A stretch of 64,000 nucleotides of DNA from Gp6-AA40 sp035293405 (GCA_035293405.1 DATDOE010000098.1:86041-150040), one strand, 5' to 3'. Shown: positions 47,911 to 57,453, counted from the stretch's first letter. Made by a program: numbers and translations. Notes: generated from the letters alone by a model not told the origin.

Positions 47911-49661
47911 AAGTGGTGTTCTCGGCGCTGCACTTCGCGTCGTTCCGCAACTTCGAGTCGGTGGTCCGTGCGCTGGCCGACCGTGGCCACCAGGTCCACC
48001 TCCTCGCCGACGAGCCCGAGCGTTTCGGTGGTCAGGCGCTGGTCGAGGGTCTTGCCGCCCAGTACACGGCCGTGTCATGGGGCTGGACGCCGTCGCCCGC
48101 CAGCGAGGCATGGTTCCCCTTCGCGCAGAAAGTTCGGCTGGCGCTCGACTACGTGCGCTATCTGGATCCTCGCTATGCGGATGCGCCGAAGCTTCGTCTC
48201 CGAAACATCGAGCGTGCGCCGAGGATCGTGCGCTGGCTGACATCGGGCCCCGTCGGGGCCGTGGTGGGGCATCGGGTCGTTGCCCGTACGTTGAAGTGGC
48301 TCGAGCGAAGGATGCCGCGCAGCGCGGCCATCGAGCGGTGGCTCGAGGAACAGCGGCCCGACGTCCTGCTGCTGGCCTCGCTCACGTTCTCGCGCTCGCT
48401 GCAGATCGAGCAGTTGAAGGCAGCCAAGGCCCTGGGCATTCCAACCGCCGCCTGCATCATGAGCTGGGACCATCTCTCCAGCAAGACGCTGCTGCACATC
48501 CAGCCGCATCTCACGATCGTCTGGAACGAGGTTCAGAAGCAGGAAGCGGTGGACATGCACGGCCTGCCGGCTGGGGCCGTGGTCGTCACCGGCGCGCAAT
48601 GCTACGACCAGTGGTTCGATCGCCGGCCTGCTCGCAGTCGCGACGCGTTCTGTCAGAGCATGGGCCTCGACCCTTCGCGCCCGTTCGTGCTCTACGTGTG
48701 CTCGGCGATGAGCCCCGTGCCGGATCCGGTCGAGCCGATGTTCGTCCGGCAATGGATTGAGGCGCTTCGTTCGAGCGCGAATCCGCGGCTGAAAGACGCA
48801 GGCGTCCTGGTGCGCCCGCATCCTGAGCGCGTCCGCGAGTGGAACGACGTGAACCTCGATGGCCTCGACAACGTGGTGCTCCACGGGCGGACGCCGATCG
48901 ACAGCGATGCCAAGGCCGACTACTTCGACGCGCTCTATTTCAGCGAGGCGGTCGTCGGCCTCTGCACCAGCGCATTTCTCGAAGCCGCCATCGTTGGCCG
49001 GCCGGTGATGACGCTGTTGTTGCCGGCGTATCGCATTCATCAGGACGGGATGGCCCATTTCCGCTACCTGCTGAAGGTCGGCGGCGGGCTCCTGCAGACC
49101 GCGCCCGATGTCGACGCGCACCTTGCGCAGCTCGCCGACGTGCTGGCTGGATCGCGCGAGCGCGACGAGCGGAACAAGCGATTCATCACCGCATTCGTCC
49201 GCCCGATGGGCCTCGAGTCGCCGGCCACACCCGTGTTCGTGGACGCCGTCGAGCGGCTGGCCGCGGCAGGCCCTTGCCAGCCGGACCACGTGCTGACTCG
49301 CCGATCGCCGGCAAATGGCTTCGTCTCGCAGCTGGCCGCGGCAGCGAACGCAGGCATCGGGCGATGGTTGTTGATGGACACGCTCGACATCGAGCACGCC
49401 GCGTTCGAGCGTGAGCGCGACGCGTCCAAGCAGGAGATCCTTCATGCCCGCGATGACCAGCGCGAGCAGGAGCGAGGGGCGAGAGACGAGCGCCTCAAGG
49501 CCAAGGAGGAGCAGCGCCGCCAGAAGGCGTCAACGCGTTCGAGTCAGCAGCGCGCGAAAAACTGGCAGAAGTGGCGCCGCGCCCTCAGCCCGAGCCGCCA
49601 GCTGGCGCGCATCAAGGGCGGCGTGAAGCAGATCTTCCTTCCACGCCGGGACGGCCTTTAG
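47907..49661 (+). CDS. GT-B type glycosyltransferase-like protein with C-terminal coiled coil
   Basis: A 584-residue protein. An N-terminal Rossmann half (KVVFSALHFASFRNFESVVR, ALADRGHQVHLLAD) and a C-terminal half (DAGVLVRPHPERVREW, YFDALYFSEAVVGLCTSAFL, EAAIVGRPVMTLLLPAYRIH) resemble CDP-glycerol/GT-B transferases. The last 100 residues are a very charged coiled coil (RDDQREQERGARDERLKAKE) with a basic end, probably for membrane or complex binding. It overlaps the methyltransferase by 4 bp. Donor is probably the CMP-sugar made upstream; that is inference. Confidence 0.72.
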   Translation: MKVVFSALHFASFRNFESVVRALADRGHQVHLLADEPERFGGQALVEGLAAQYTAVSWGWTPSPASEAWFPFAQKVRLALDYVRYLDPRYADAPKLRLRNIERAPRIVRWLTSGPVGAVVGHRVVARTLKWLERRMPRSAAIERWLEEQRPDVLLLASLTFSRSLQIEQLKAAKALGIPTAACIMSWDHLSSKTLLHIQPHLTIVWNEVQKQEAVDMHGLPAGAVVVTGAQCYDQWFDRRPARSRDAFCQSMGLDPSRPFVLYVCSAMSPVPDPVEPMFVRQWIEALRSSANPRLKDAGVLVRPHPERVREWNDVNLDGLDNVVLHGRTPIDSDAKADYFDALYFSEAVVGLCTSAFLEAAIVGRPVMTLLLPAYRIHQDGMAHFRYLLKVGGGLLQTAPDVDAHLAQLADVLAGSRERDERNKRFITAFVRPMGLESPATPVFVDAVERLAAAGPCQPDHVLTRRSPANGFVSQLAAAANAGIGRWLLMDTLDIEHAAFERERDASKQEILHARDDQREQERGARDERLKAKEEQRRQKASTRSSQQRAKNWQKWRRALSPSRQLARIKGGVKQIFLPRRDGL

Positions 49662-49670
49662 GTTTCGTGG

Positions 49671-49690
49671 GGGCCGCCTTCAGGCGGCCC
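49671..49690. repeat. GC-rich palindrome between convergent genes
   Basis: GGGCCGCCT-TC-AGGCGGCCC, identical in its arms to the copies inside the biotin carrier gene. Lies 9 bp after one stop codon and 11 bp before the convergent stop, a natural bidirectional terminator position. Confidence 0.9.
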
Positions 49691-49701
49691 ATTCGCCCGC
49701 G

Positions 49702-50559
49702 CTATTTCGATGGTCCCGTCTGCGTGACCGGACCGTCAGCGCCGACGAGGTGGTGAATCGACTGGTTGTTCTCGAGGCACACCATCTCCATGATGTCGGT
49801 GTCCGGCATGAGGCGCCACGTCAGCTTCGTCGTGAACGGCCGCGTGTAGGCCTTCGGATCGTCGATCGTCTGCTCGATCTCGATGGTCCCGAAATTCGGC
49901 CGACGGAACCGCTCGATAGTGCGTCCCTGCTCGGTCAGCGGACTCCCGATGATGTCGAGCCAGCCGCCATCCTTGAACCCAGCCGTTTCGACGACCAGCG
50001 TGTCCCCGTCCCATCGTCCGACGGAGTAGCCATAGAACCATGGCTGCGGATCGTTGGTTGGCAGCGGGCGGCCGTCCATGTGGATCTGGCGAATCCCCTG
50101 ATGCGTTTCGTAGAGGAGGAGCACCATGTCCGCGGCCTGAATGACCTTTCTCGGAAACGTGTGCACGTTGAACTGCTGGTTGCCGAGCGGCAGGCACCAC
50201 ACGTCGGGGTTGTCTTTGCTGTTGTTGCCGTTGCGCTTGTCCAGCAGCTCCTTGGCCCACGGCCTCAGCGGCAGGCCATCCTTGAAGCCCGCGCCGATGT
50301 CGCGAAACGTGGCCAGCGGCTTCTCGTCGAGACTGAGGGTTTCACGCGGCGAGCCGGCCGGCCGGCCAACATTCCGATAGGTGCCGGACAGGTCGGGCTT
50401 GCCATCGGCCGTCCGAGGCGCCGGTCCGTTCACATCGACCTTGCCATCTGGCAGTCGGGGGGCACGCGCGGCCTTGTGATCCGGCCATTGCGCGGCAGGC
50501 GACCCCGAGAAGCCGACGAGCACAGCGGCGACAACCAACACACGAGTCAGCACATTCAT
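49702..50559 (-). CDS. Exported protein of unknown function
   Basis: A 285-residue protein with a signal peptide (VLTRVLVVAAVLVGFSGSPA). The mature part has RTADGKPDLSGTYRNVGRPA and GYSVGRWDGDTLVVETAGFK and several Trp/Asp-rich beta segments, a pattern recalled from large acidobacterial families of exported proteins without known function. No catalytic site is identified. The start at ATG 50559 gives a normal signal peptide; sequence upstream overlaps a dispersed repeat. Confidence 0.7.
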   Translation of the reverse strand: MNVLTRVLVVAAVLVGFSGSPAAQWPDHKAARAPRLPDGKVDVNGPAPRTADGKPDLSGTYRNVGRPAGSPRETLSLDEKPLATFRDIGAGFKDGLPLRPWAKELLDKRNGNNSKDNPDVWCLPLGNQQFNVHTFPRKVIQAADMVLLLYETHQGIRQIHMDGRPLPTNDPQPWFYGYSVGRWDGDTLVVETAGFKDGGWLDIIGSPLTEQGRTIERFRRPNFGTIEIEQTIDDPKAYTRPFTTKLTWRLMPDTDIMEMVCLENNQSIHHLVGADGPVTQTGPSK

Positions 50560-50619
50560 GACACCTGCTAATACGTTGAAACCGGAGAAGTGTAACAGCG
50601 TAGAGCGGCTCCTGTGCCA

Positions 50620-50699
50620 CTCGGCGGCCGGCATCTCGCTCCGCGAAGCTCTCGGCATGCCGGAAAGCGTTCGGACGGCTACCCCCGACCGCTCGACGC
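50620..50699 (-). repeat. Second copy of the MITE-like element end
   Basis: About 80 bp almost identical, in reverse orientation, to 43219-43297 (shared features: CTCGGCGGCCGGCATCTCGC, TTCGGACGGCTACC, GACCGCTCGACGC). Only one end is present, so this is a partial copy. Confidence 0.8.
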
Positions 50700-50739
50700 T
50701 CCAGGACGCGTTCGCACCCGACGCACCACGGAGTTGACG

Positions 50740-52326
50740 TCAGCGTGAGCGGTCCGTCATCGCCTTCCGCAGGATCGCGGCCGCGGCTGGGAACTCCTTC
50801 TTCGCGTTGGCGAAGAACACGCCTTCCGCCACCTTGAGCGGCGTCCAGCCCAGGACAGTCTGCGCATCCACGCGCGCACCGTGGTCCACCAAGTACTGGA
50901 CGATCGACGCCTGGCCGGACACCACCGCGCCGATCAGCGCCGTGCTGCCGCTCCAGCGCGGATCGCCGACGCCGAGGTTGAGCAGCTCGTCGATGTTGTG
51001 CGGGTAGTAGAGCAGCGTGTAGCCCACGTCGCCGTCCATGCGATAGGAGCCGAACGTGGCGTGCGCGTTGATGTCGTTGCCCAATTGGAGTGCCAGCTTG
51101 ACCGCCTCCAGGCGCTCGCTCTCGAAGACGCCGGTGAACGGACCAGGACTCTCGCCTTCCCAGTAGTCCAGCCCCGCGGCCACCATCAGCGGCGTGATGC
51201 CGGCCTTGGTCGGCATCTTCGCGTCGGCGCCCCTGTCGGCGAGGAGTCGCATCAGCGCGACGTCCCCGTTCTTGGCCGCGACGTAAAACGCGGTGGCGCC
51301 GATGTAGCTCAGAAGATGTCGCCCGAGCTTGATGTTGGGCGGGTTCCTCGCGGTGCCGCCTTCCTTGCCGAACACCGGCTCCTGCCAGTCGACGCGGACG
51401 TTCGGGTTGGCGCCTCTATCGAGCAGCTTCTTCGCCAGCTCGATCGCAGTCACCCTGCCCGTCGTCACCGGAACACCCTGTGGTGTTCCGCCCACGCCGG
51501 CGGCGCCATCCGATCCCGGTTTCCGCAGCCACGCGATCGTATGAAGCGGCGATCCGCGCGGATCAGCGAGATTCGGATTCGCGCCTCGATCGAGCAGCAC
51601 TGACGCCAGCTCGAAGTACGCATTGACGACCGCCATGCCGAGCGCGCTCGAGCCGTCAGGCGCGACGTCGTTCACATTGGCGCCGTGCTTCAGAAGAACA
51701 TCGATGGTGCCGAGGTTGGCATTGCGGACGGCGAAGAGGAATGGCGTCAGCCCACCCGTGGATTTGGCCTTCACGTCGGCGCCAGCCTCGATCAGCGTTT
51801 CCGTCGCGGCGGCGTTGCCTTCAGACGCGGCCCACATCAGCGCCGTCTGTCCCTTGTACGGTTCGGTGGCGTTGACCTTCGCGCCGCGTGTCAGCAGCAG
51901 CCGCACGGCGTCCGGCTTGCCCGCCAGCGCCGCGGTCATCAGCATCGTCTGGCCCTCGTGCGACGTGCCGTTCGGATCCGCGCCCGCGTTGAGCAGACGT
52001 TCCATCACCGCCGCATTGCCGTTGAGCGCGGCGAGATAGAGCGGCGTGATGTTGTAGCGGGTTGAGGCCTTCACGCTCGCACCGGCCGCGACCAGCAGAT
52101 CGACCAGTTGAACGTTGTTGCGCTGTGCGGCCCAGTGGAGCGCCGTGAACCCGTCAGCCTGAGCCGTGTTCAGGTCCCCGCGCTTGGCCAGCAGGGACCG
52201 CACCGTGACGACGTCCTCGCGCTTGACCGCGTCGATCAGCCGGGCATCGGCCTGTGCAGCCGCGGATCCAGCGCTACCGGCGACGCACCACAGGGCGATG
52301 AACAGCCACCTGCCTGAATGTTTCAT
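50740..52326 (-). CDS. Exported ankyrin-repeat protein
   Basis: A 528-residue protein with a signal peptide (WLFIALWCVAGSAGSAAAQ). The rest is ankyrin repeats of about 33 residues, for example GFTALHWAAQRNNVQLVDLL, GQTMLMTAALAGKPDAVRLL, GQTALMWAASEGNAAATETL and GVGDPRWSGSTALIGAVVSG. At least nine units can be seen, interrupted by longer loops around residues 275-330. Ankyrin arrays bind proteins; this one acts in the periplasm or outside. The start at ATG 52326 gives the signal peptide. Confidence 0.9.
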   Translation of the reverse strand: MKHSGRWLFIALWCVAGSAGSAAAQADARLIDAVKREDVVTVRSLLAKRGDLNTAQADGFTALHWAAQRNNVQLVDLLVAAGASVKASTRYNITPLYLAALNGNAAVMERLLNAGADPNGTSHEGQTMLMTAALAGKPDAVRLLLTRGAKVNATEPYKGQTALMWAASEGNAAATETLIEAGADVKAKSTGGLTPFLFAVRNANLGTIDVLLKHGANVNDVAPDGSSALGMAVVNAYFELASVLLDRGANPNLADPRGSPLHTIAWLRKPGSDGAAGVGGTPQGVPVTTGRVTAIELAKKLLDRGANPNVRVDWQEPVFGKEGGTARNPPNIKLGRHLLSYIGATAFYVAAKNGDVALMRLLADRGADAKMPTKAGITPLMVAAGLDYWEGESPGPFTGVFESERLEAVKLALQLGNDINAHATFGSYRMDGDVGYTLLYYPHNIDELLNLGVGDPRWSGSTALIGAVVSGQASIVQYLVDHGARVDAQTVLGWTPLKVAEGVFFANAKKEFPAAAAILRKAMTDRSR

Positions 52327-52370
52327 GAGTTCCTCGCGAGTGCCAGCCGTCGCATAATACACCTGCCTCA

Positions 52371-54836
52371 ATGCTCGAGAGCGGCCGGACGGCGAGCGTG
52401 ATCGGCGCGGCGGCGGGCGCCCTTGTCATGGCCGTGGTCATGCGGTCCGAAGGTGTGCTCGCCCGCGGGCAAGCGACAGCGGCGCAGAGTCGTCCGGTGA
52501 CGGCCGCGTCGCCCGCGCCCGCAGCGGTCCTCACCCAATACTGTGTGACGTGCCACAACCCGCGGCTGAAGACCGCGGGGTTCGTGATCGACCCGGCCGG
52601 ACTCACCAGCGTGGAGGCCGGAGCAGAAGGTTGGGAGAAGGTCGTTCGTAAGCTTCGCACCAATGCCATGCCGCCGTTGGGCGCGCCTCGACCCGACCAG
52701 GCGACGTACGACGCGGTGGCCACGTCTCTCGAGTCGTCTCTCGACCGCGCGGCGGCGTCGCGCCCGCGCCTGGGCAAGCTCCCGCTCGTGCATCGTCTGA
52801 GCCGCACCGAGTATCAGAACACTGTGCGCGATCTGCTGGCGCTCGCCGCGCTGCCGAAGGAAGTGAGCGTCGACTATCTGCTGCCGCCGGACAACATCAG
52901 CAGCGGCTTCGACAACATCGCCGACCTGCTGTTCGTGTCGCCCAGCAACATGGAGCGGTATCTCGACGCGGCGCGGAAGATCAGCCGCCTGGCGGTAGGG
53001 GATCCGGCGATGCCGGTGCTCGTGAACATCCACAAGCTGGATGCCGAACATCCCCAGGACGAGCGCGTCGACGAGCTGCCGTTTGGCACGCGAGGCGGTC
53101 TCGCGGTGACAAGCGACTTTCCCGTCGACGGTACCTACGTCATCAAGGTGGAGCTCGCCGCGGCGCCGCGCGAGCCGCATCAGCTCGAGATCACCGTGGA
53201 CGGTGAGCGCGTGAGATTGGAGACGCTCACCGGACAGGGGGAAGCGGGACGGGGGCAGGGGGACGCGCCAGCGGGAAGGGCACAGGGCGCGGGGGGAACT
53301 GGACGAGCGGCGGCCGGTGGACGACGTGGTGGGGGTCCTCCTCCGGATCTCGATCGCGAGTTCTCGATTCCGCTCACCGCGGGTCCCAAGGTTGTGGGCG
53401 TGTCCTTCGTGCAGCATTCCGAGGCCCGTGACGAAGCGACGTTGCGGCCGCGCATGAGGAGCCGCGGCACGCAGCCGGCGATCGCGAGCGTGACCATCAG
53501 CGGCCCGTACAAAGTCACCGCACCGGGCGACTCGCCGAGCCGCCGCCGGATCTTCGTGTGCCGGCCCTCCGGCGTGTCCGACGAGCTGCCGTGTGCGAAG
53601 CAGATTCTGTCCACGCTGGCTCGCCGGGCCTATCGGCGTCCGCTGTCCGACGTGGACCTCCAGGACCTGATGCCCTTCTACGCGGCAGGGCGCGCTGAAG
53701 GCAGCTTCGACCTCGGCATTCAGAAGGCCCTCGAGCGGCTTCTGGTCAGCTCGCAGTTTCTCTTTCGCATGGAGCGTGTGCCCGCCGGCACCGCACCGGG
53801 TACGGTGTTTCGCGTCGGCGATCTCGAGCTCGCCTCGCGTCTGTCGTTCTTCTTGTGGAGCAGCATCCCCGACGATCAACTGCTCCAGCTCGCGGTGTCG
53901 GGACGGCTGAAGGATCCCGCGGTTCTCGAGCAGCAGGTCCGCCGCATGCTCGCGGATGCGCGCTCGGAATCGCTCGTCACCAACTTCGCGGCGCAGTGGC
54001 TGTTCCTGCGCGACATCGAGGCCAAGCAGCCGGACGAGGTCCTGTTCGCCGACTTCGACGAGACATTGCGACAGGCGCTCCGGCGCGAGACGGAGCTGTT
54101 CGTTGACAGCGTGTTCCGCGAGAACCGGAGCGTCCTCGATCTCCTGACGGCGAACTACACGTTCCTCAACGAGCGGCTGGCCCGCCACTACAACATCCCG
54201 AACATCAAGGGCAGCTACTTCCGTCGGGTCACGTTGCCCGAAGGGAGCGTCAGAGGTGGACTGCTGGGTCAGGGCAGTGTGCTGACGATCACGTCGTACT
54301 CGACCCGGACATCTCCGGTGCTTCGCGGCAAGTGGGTGCTCGAGAACCTGCTGTCGGCCGCGCCACCGCCGCCGCCGGCGGACATTCCGGCGTTGAAGAC
54401 GGAAGGGTCCGAGCCGGGTACGGCACTCACCATGCGCGAGGCGATGGCCACCCACCGCGCCAGCCCGTCCTGCGCGGGCTGTCATGCCCGGATGGATCCC
54501 ATCGGCTTTGCGATGGAGAACTTCGATGCCGTCGGGAGATGGCGCGATGCCGACGGCGGCGCGCCGATCGATGCGTCCGGGGTGTTTCCCGAAGGGACCA
54601 GGTTCGAGGGTATCGCCGGGTTGAAGAAAGAGCTGATGCGCCAACCCGATCAGTTCATCCACACCGTGGCCGAGCGGCTCCTGATGTACGCCGTCGGCCG
54701 CAACCTGCAATACTATGATTCGCCCTCGGTGCGGACCATCGTGCGCGAGTCGGCACAGAGCAAGTACACGCTCTCGTCACTCGTGCTGGGCGTCGTGAAG
54801 AGCCGGCCGTTTCAGATGCGGGAAGCTTCGGAGTAG
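52371..54836 (+). CDS. Planctomycete-type cytochrome c protein (DUF1587/1592/1588/1585)
   Basis: An 821-residue exported protein with an N-terminal c-type heme motif (CVTCH, Cys58, Cys61, His62). Then come DUF1587 (VHRLSRTEYQNTVRDLLALA), DUF1592 (ELASRLSFFLWSSIPDDQLL), DUF1588 (NYTFLNERLARHYNIP, GGLLGQGSVLTITSYSTRTS) and DUF1585 with a second CxxCH (CAGCHARMDPIGFAMENFD). Such proteins pair with DUF1552 partners, as here, and are linked to polymer breakdown or electron transfer. A low-complexity insert (GEAGRGQGDAPAGRAQGAGG) at about residue 288 comes from G-rich heptamer-like DNA (53232-53267). Confidence 0.92.
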   Translation: MLESGRTASVIGAAAGALVMAVVMRSEGVLARGQATAAQSRPVTAASPAPAAVLTQYCVTCHNPRLKTAGFVIDPAGLTSVEAGAEGWEKVVRKLRTNAMPPLGAPRPDQATYDAVATSLESSLDRAAASRPRLGKLPLVHRLSRTEYQNTVRDLLALAALPKEVSVDYLLPPDNISSGFDNIADLLFVSPSNMERYLDAARKISRLAVGDPAMPVLVNIHKLDAEHPQDERVDELPFGTRGGLAVTSDFPVDGTYVIKVELAAAPREPHQLEITVDGERVRLETLTGQGEAGRGQGDAPAGRAQGAGGTGRAAAGGRRGGGPPPDLDREFSIPLTAGPKVVGVSFVQHSEARDEATLRPRMRSRGTQPAIASVTISGPYKVTAPGDSPSRRRIFVCRPSGVSDELPCAKQILSTLARRAYRRPLSDVDLQDLMPFYAAGRAEGSFDLGIQKALERLLVSSQFLFRMERVPAGTAPGTVFRVGDLELASRLSFFLWSSIPDDQLLQLAVSGRLKDPAVLEQQVRRMLADARSESLVTNFAAQWLFLRDIEAKQPDEVLFADFDETLRQALRRETELFVDSVFRENRSVLDLLTANYTFLNERLARHYNIPNIKGSYFRRVTLPEGSVRGGLLGQGSVLTITSYSTRTSPVLRGKWVLENLLSAAPPPPPADIPALKTEGSEPGTALTMREAMATHRASPSCAGCHARMDPIGFAMENFDAVGRWRDADGGAPIDASGVFPEGTRFEGIAGLKKELMRQPDQFIHTVAERLLMYAVGRNLQYYDSPSVRTIVRESAQSKYTLSSLVLGVVKSRPFQMREASE
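53232..53267 (+). repeat. G-rich heptamer-like array inside a coding region
   Basis: Tandem 7-bp-period units of GGGACGG / GGGCAGG / GGGACGC type, read in frame as a Gly/Arg/Gln-rich loop between two beta domains. Resembles other coding insertions in the window. Confidence 0.6.
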
Positions 54837-54838
54837 CC

Positions 54839-56179
54839 ATGTTCATCACCAAGCGAGCGTTACCCCGCCGTACATTCCTTCGCGCGATGGGCACCGCGGT
54901 GGCACTCCCGATGCTCGACGCCATGGTGCCGGCGCTTGCCGCGCAGTCCTTCCGGCCCACGCCTCGTCTCGGGTTCATCTACATCGCCAATGGCGTGATT
55001 CAGAATCAATGGAACCCGGCCACCACGGGCCCGGGCTTCGAGCTGACGCCGATCCTGCAGCCGTTTGCGAACGTGCGCGATCACATCAACGTCCTCAGCG
55101 GCCTGTCGCATCTGCAGGCCGACACCTTCGGCGACGGCACCGGCGATCACCCGCGCGCCTCGGCGGTCTGGCTGACCGGCATCCACGCCTACGATCGGAC
55201 GCAGCCTGGCGTGGAAGTGAAGCTGGCGACGACCGCCGATCAGCTGATTGCGCGTGAGATCGGCAGAACGTCACGGATTCCCTCGATCGAGCTCTCGGTG
55301 GACTATCCGACGCAGGGCGCGTGCGATTCGGGCGACTGCTTCTACATCAACACCGTGTCGTGGCGGAACGCGACGACCCCGAATCCAACCGAGTCGCATC
55401 CGCGCGTCGTGTTCGATCGGCTGTTCGGCGATGGCGGAAGTGCGGCGGCACGCCAGGCGCGCACGCGCACGGAAGGCAGCATCCTCGATTCGCTGCGCGG
55501 CGAAGTGAGCCGCGTGACCAGCAGTCTCGGCGCCGGCGACAAGAACAAGCTCGGCGAGTATCTCGAGTCGGTTCGGGAAGTCGAGCAGCGCATCCAGAAT
55601 TCCGAAGGCCAGCCACTGGAGATCGAGCTGCCCGAGCGCCCGACCGATATTCCCGACACCTTCGACGCCCACACCAAGCTGATGTTCGATCTGCAGGTGC
55701 TGGCCTACCGCGCCGACATCACGCGCGTCTTCAGCATGATCATGTCGCGCGAGTTGAGCACGCGCACGTTCGCGGCGATCGGCGTGCCGGAACAGCACCA
55801 TGCCGTGTCGCATCACCGCAACGATCCCGAGCTCATTGGCAAGAAGGCGAGGATCGATACCTATCAGGCCCAACTCTTCGCGTATTTCCTCGAGAAGCTG
55901 CAGGCCGCGCCAGACGGCGACGGCACGCTGCTCGACCACTCGCTGATTCTCTATGGCGGCGGCATGGGCGACGGCAACCTGCATCGCCATTCCGATCTGC
56001 CATGCCTGATGGCCGGCAAGCTCGGTGGCGCATTCAAGACCGGGCGTCACGTGAGCTATCCGCGCGACACGCCGATGGCCAACCTGCTGCTGACCGTGCT
56101 CGACAAAGTCGGTGTGCCCACCGAGAAACTGGGCGACAGCACCGGTCGCCTGCCCCTCGAACCCCTGTCTGTCTTGTAG
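54839..56179 (+). CDS. DUF1552 family protein, Tat-exported
   Basis: A 446-residue protein starting 2 bp after its cytochrome partner. A Tat-type signal (LPRRTFLRAMGTAVALPML) is followed by family blocks GFIYIANGVIQNQWNPATTG, SHLQADTFGDGTGDHPRASA, SRELSTRTFAAIGVPEQHHA and LILYGGGMGDGNLHRHSDLP. The fold is related to alkaline phosphatase/DUF1501-type enzymes, but the catalytic role is undetermined. Partner and gene order as in other bacteria with this pair. Confidence 0.92.
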   Translation: MFITKRALPRRTFLRAMGTAVALPMLDAMVPALAAQSFRPTPRLGFIYIANGVIQNQWNPATTGPGFELTPILQPFANVRDHINVLSGLSHLQADTFGDGTGDHPRASAVWLTGIHAYDRTQPGVEVKLATTADQLIAREIGRTSRIPSIELSVDYPTQGACDSGDCFYINTVSWRNATTPNPTESHPRVVFDRLFGDGGSAAARQARTRTEGSILDSLRGEVSRVTSSLGAGDKNKLGEYLESVREVEQRIQNSEGQPLEIELPERPTDIPDTFDAHTKLMFDLQVLAYRADITRVFSMIMSRELSTRTFAAIGVPEQHHAVSHHRNDPELIGKKARIDTYQAQLFAYFLEKLQAAPDGDGTLLDHSLILYGGGMGDGNLHRHSDLPCLMAGKLGGAFKTGRHVSYPRDTPMANLLLTVLDKVGVPTEKLGDSTGRLPLEPLSVL

Positions 56180-56183
56180 TCTT

Positions 56184-56210
56184 GTAGAGGCGGGTCTTTC
56201 TTGGCGCGCC
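56184..56210 (+). repeat. GTAGAGGCGGGTCT element, left copy flanking the hydrolase gene
   Basis: GTAGAGGCGGGTCTTTCTTGG (56184-56204 in part). The same 22-bp sequence recurs in direct orientation at 57432-57453, at the other end of the hydrolase gene. Confidence 0.85.
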
Positions 56211-56268
56211 GTAGCCGAATTGCGACGGAGGCGGCAGACCCGCCCGACACCGAGACCCGCCTGACACC

Positions 56269-57435
56269 ATGGCCCCCGACGATCGATTCCGCGACCGTGA
56301 AGGTCTGTCCGCCGTAGCCGGCTGCGAGTCCCCATCGCGCGCCTGCGACGTCGTCTTCGTGCACGGACTGGGCGGCGGCTCGTACTCGACCTGGATGGGA
56401 GACGACCAGCACGCCTTCTGGCCGGCATGGATCGGCGCGGACTTCCCCACAGTGGGCGTGTGGACGCTGGGCTATCGGGCGGACGTATCGGCGTGGACCA
56501 GCGAGTCGATGCCGCTGGCCGACCGCGGTACTTCCATCCTCGAAGAGCTCACCAACGAAGGCATCGGCGACCGACCGGTCGTGTTCGTCACCCACAGCAT
56601 GGGCGGCATCCTCGTGAAGCAGATTCTGCGGCACGCCACGAGCTTCGGCGTGGAGCGATGGGAGTCGATCGCCGCCCGCACCGCCGGCATCGCGTTCCTG
56701 GCGACGCCGCACGCCGGCGCGGACCTCGCCGGCTTCGCCGAGCTCGCCCGGCTCGTGCTGCGCACCAACGAGCAGGTCGGCGAGCTCAAGTCCCATCACT
56801 CGCGCCTGCGCGAGTTGCACGCCTGGTTTCTCAATTTCCAGGGTGACCGGAAGCTCGCCTGCCGCACCTTCTGCGAGACGCGCGAGCTGCGTCCAGGCAT
56901 CTTCGGCTTTTCGCTGCCGAAGGGAGTCATGGTCGTCGATCAAACCAGCGCCGAGCCTCACGTGCCAGGCGAAGTGGCCATCCCACTCGACGACGATCAC
57001 GTGAGCATTGCCAAGCCGGCCAGCCGGGACGCGCCGCTCTACAAGAGCATGCGGCGATTCATTCGCGAGGCGCTGGCGGCCGCGGTGAGCTCGTCGCCGA
57101 GTCAGCCGGCGCAGGTGGCCGACGTCACCGGAGAGTGGACGGCCGACGCCATGAAGAAGGGGCAGGAGCCATTCCGTATCGGGCTCGATCTCGAAGTTGT
57201 CGGCGGACGGCTGTATGGCACGGTGCACTACCCGACGGGCGATGCCGGTATCCACGACGGCGAGATCAACGGCGATCGGATTCGCTTCAGCACCAGGCAC
57301 ACGCCGCAGTTCGATGACGCGCCGGCTGAGATCCGCGTCGAGGGCCGGGTTACCGGCGAGACGCTGGACCTCGTGTTCCAGGACCCGGGCGGTCACGCAC
57401 GCGCGACGGCCCGCCGCAAGCGCGCACAGCCGTAG
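56269..57435 (+). CDS. Alpha/beta hydrolase (SERAC1/PGAP1-like) with C-terminal beta domain
   Basis: A 388-residue protein without signal peptide. The hydrolase core has VVFVHGLGGGSYSTWMG (oxyanion strand), nucleophile Ser110 in VTHSMGGILVKQ, and LATPHAGADLAGF, as in SERAC1/PGAP1-type esterases. An acid and the catalytic His (DDDHVSIAKPA, near 240) complete the triad. From about 285 a small beta domain follows (DVTGEWTADAMKKG, GGRLYGTVHYPTGDAGIHDG), which I do not recognise. The stop TAG is part of a repeated GTAGAGGCGGG element. Lipid substrates are likely for this family. Confidence 0.82.
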   Translation: MAPDDRFRDREGLSAVAGCESPSRACDVVFVHGLGGGSYSTWMGDDQHAFWPAWIGADFPTVGVWTLGYRADVSAWTSESMPLADRGTSILEELTNEGIGDRPVVFVTHSMGGILVKQILRHATSFGVERWESIAARTAGIAFLATPHAGADLAGFAELARLVLRTNEQVGELKSHHSRLRELHAWFLNFQGDRKLACRTFCETRELRPGIFGFSLPKGVMVVDQTSAEPHVPGEVAIPLDDDHVSIAKPASRDAPLYKSMRRFIREALAAAVSSSPSQPAQVADVTGEWTADAMKKGQEPFRIGLDLEVVGGRLYGTVHYPTGDAGIHDGEINGDRIRFSTRHTPQFDDAPAEIRVEGRVTGETLDLVFQDPGGHARATARRKRAQP

Positions 57436-57453
57436 AGGCGGGTCTTTCTTGGC
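57432..57453 (+). repeat. GTAGAGGCGGGTCT element, right copy; supplies a stop codon
   Basis: Direct repeat of the 22 bp at 56184. The hydrolase stop TAG (57433-57435) is the TAG of its GTAG lead-in. Confidence 0.85.

Noticed and set aside
52368..54710. Minus-strand frame opposite the cytochrome protein
   Set aside because: Antisense to well-supported DUF1587/1592 domains, no motifs of its own.
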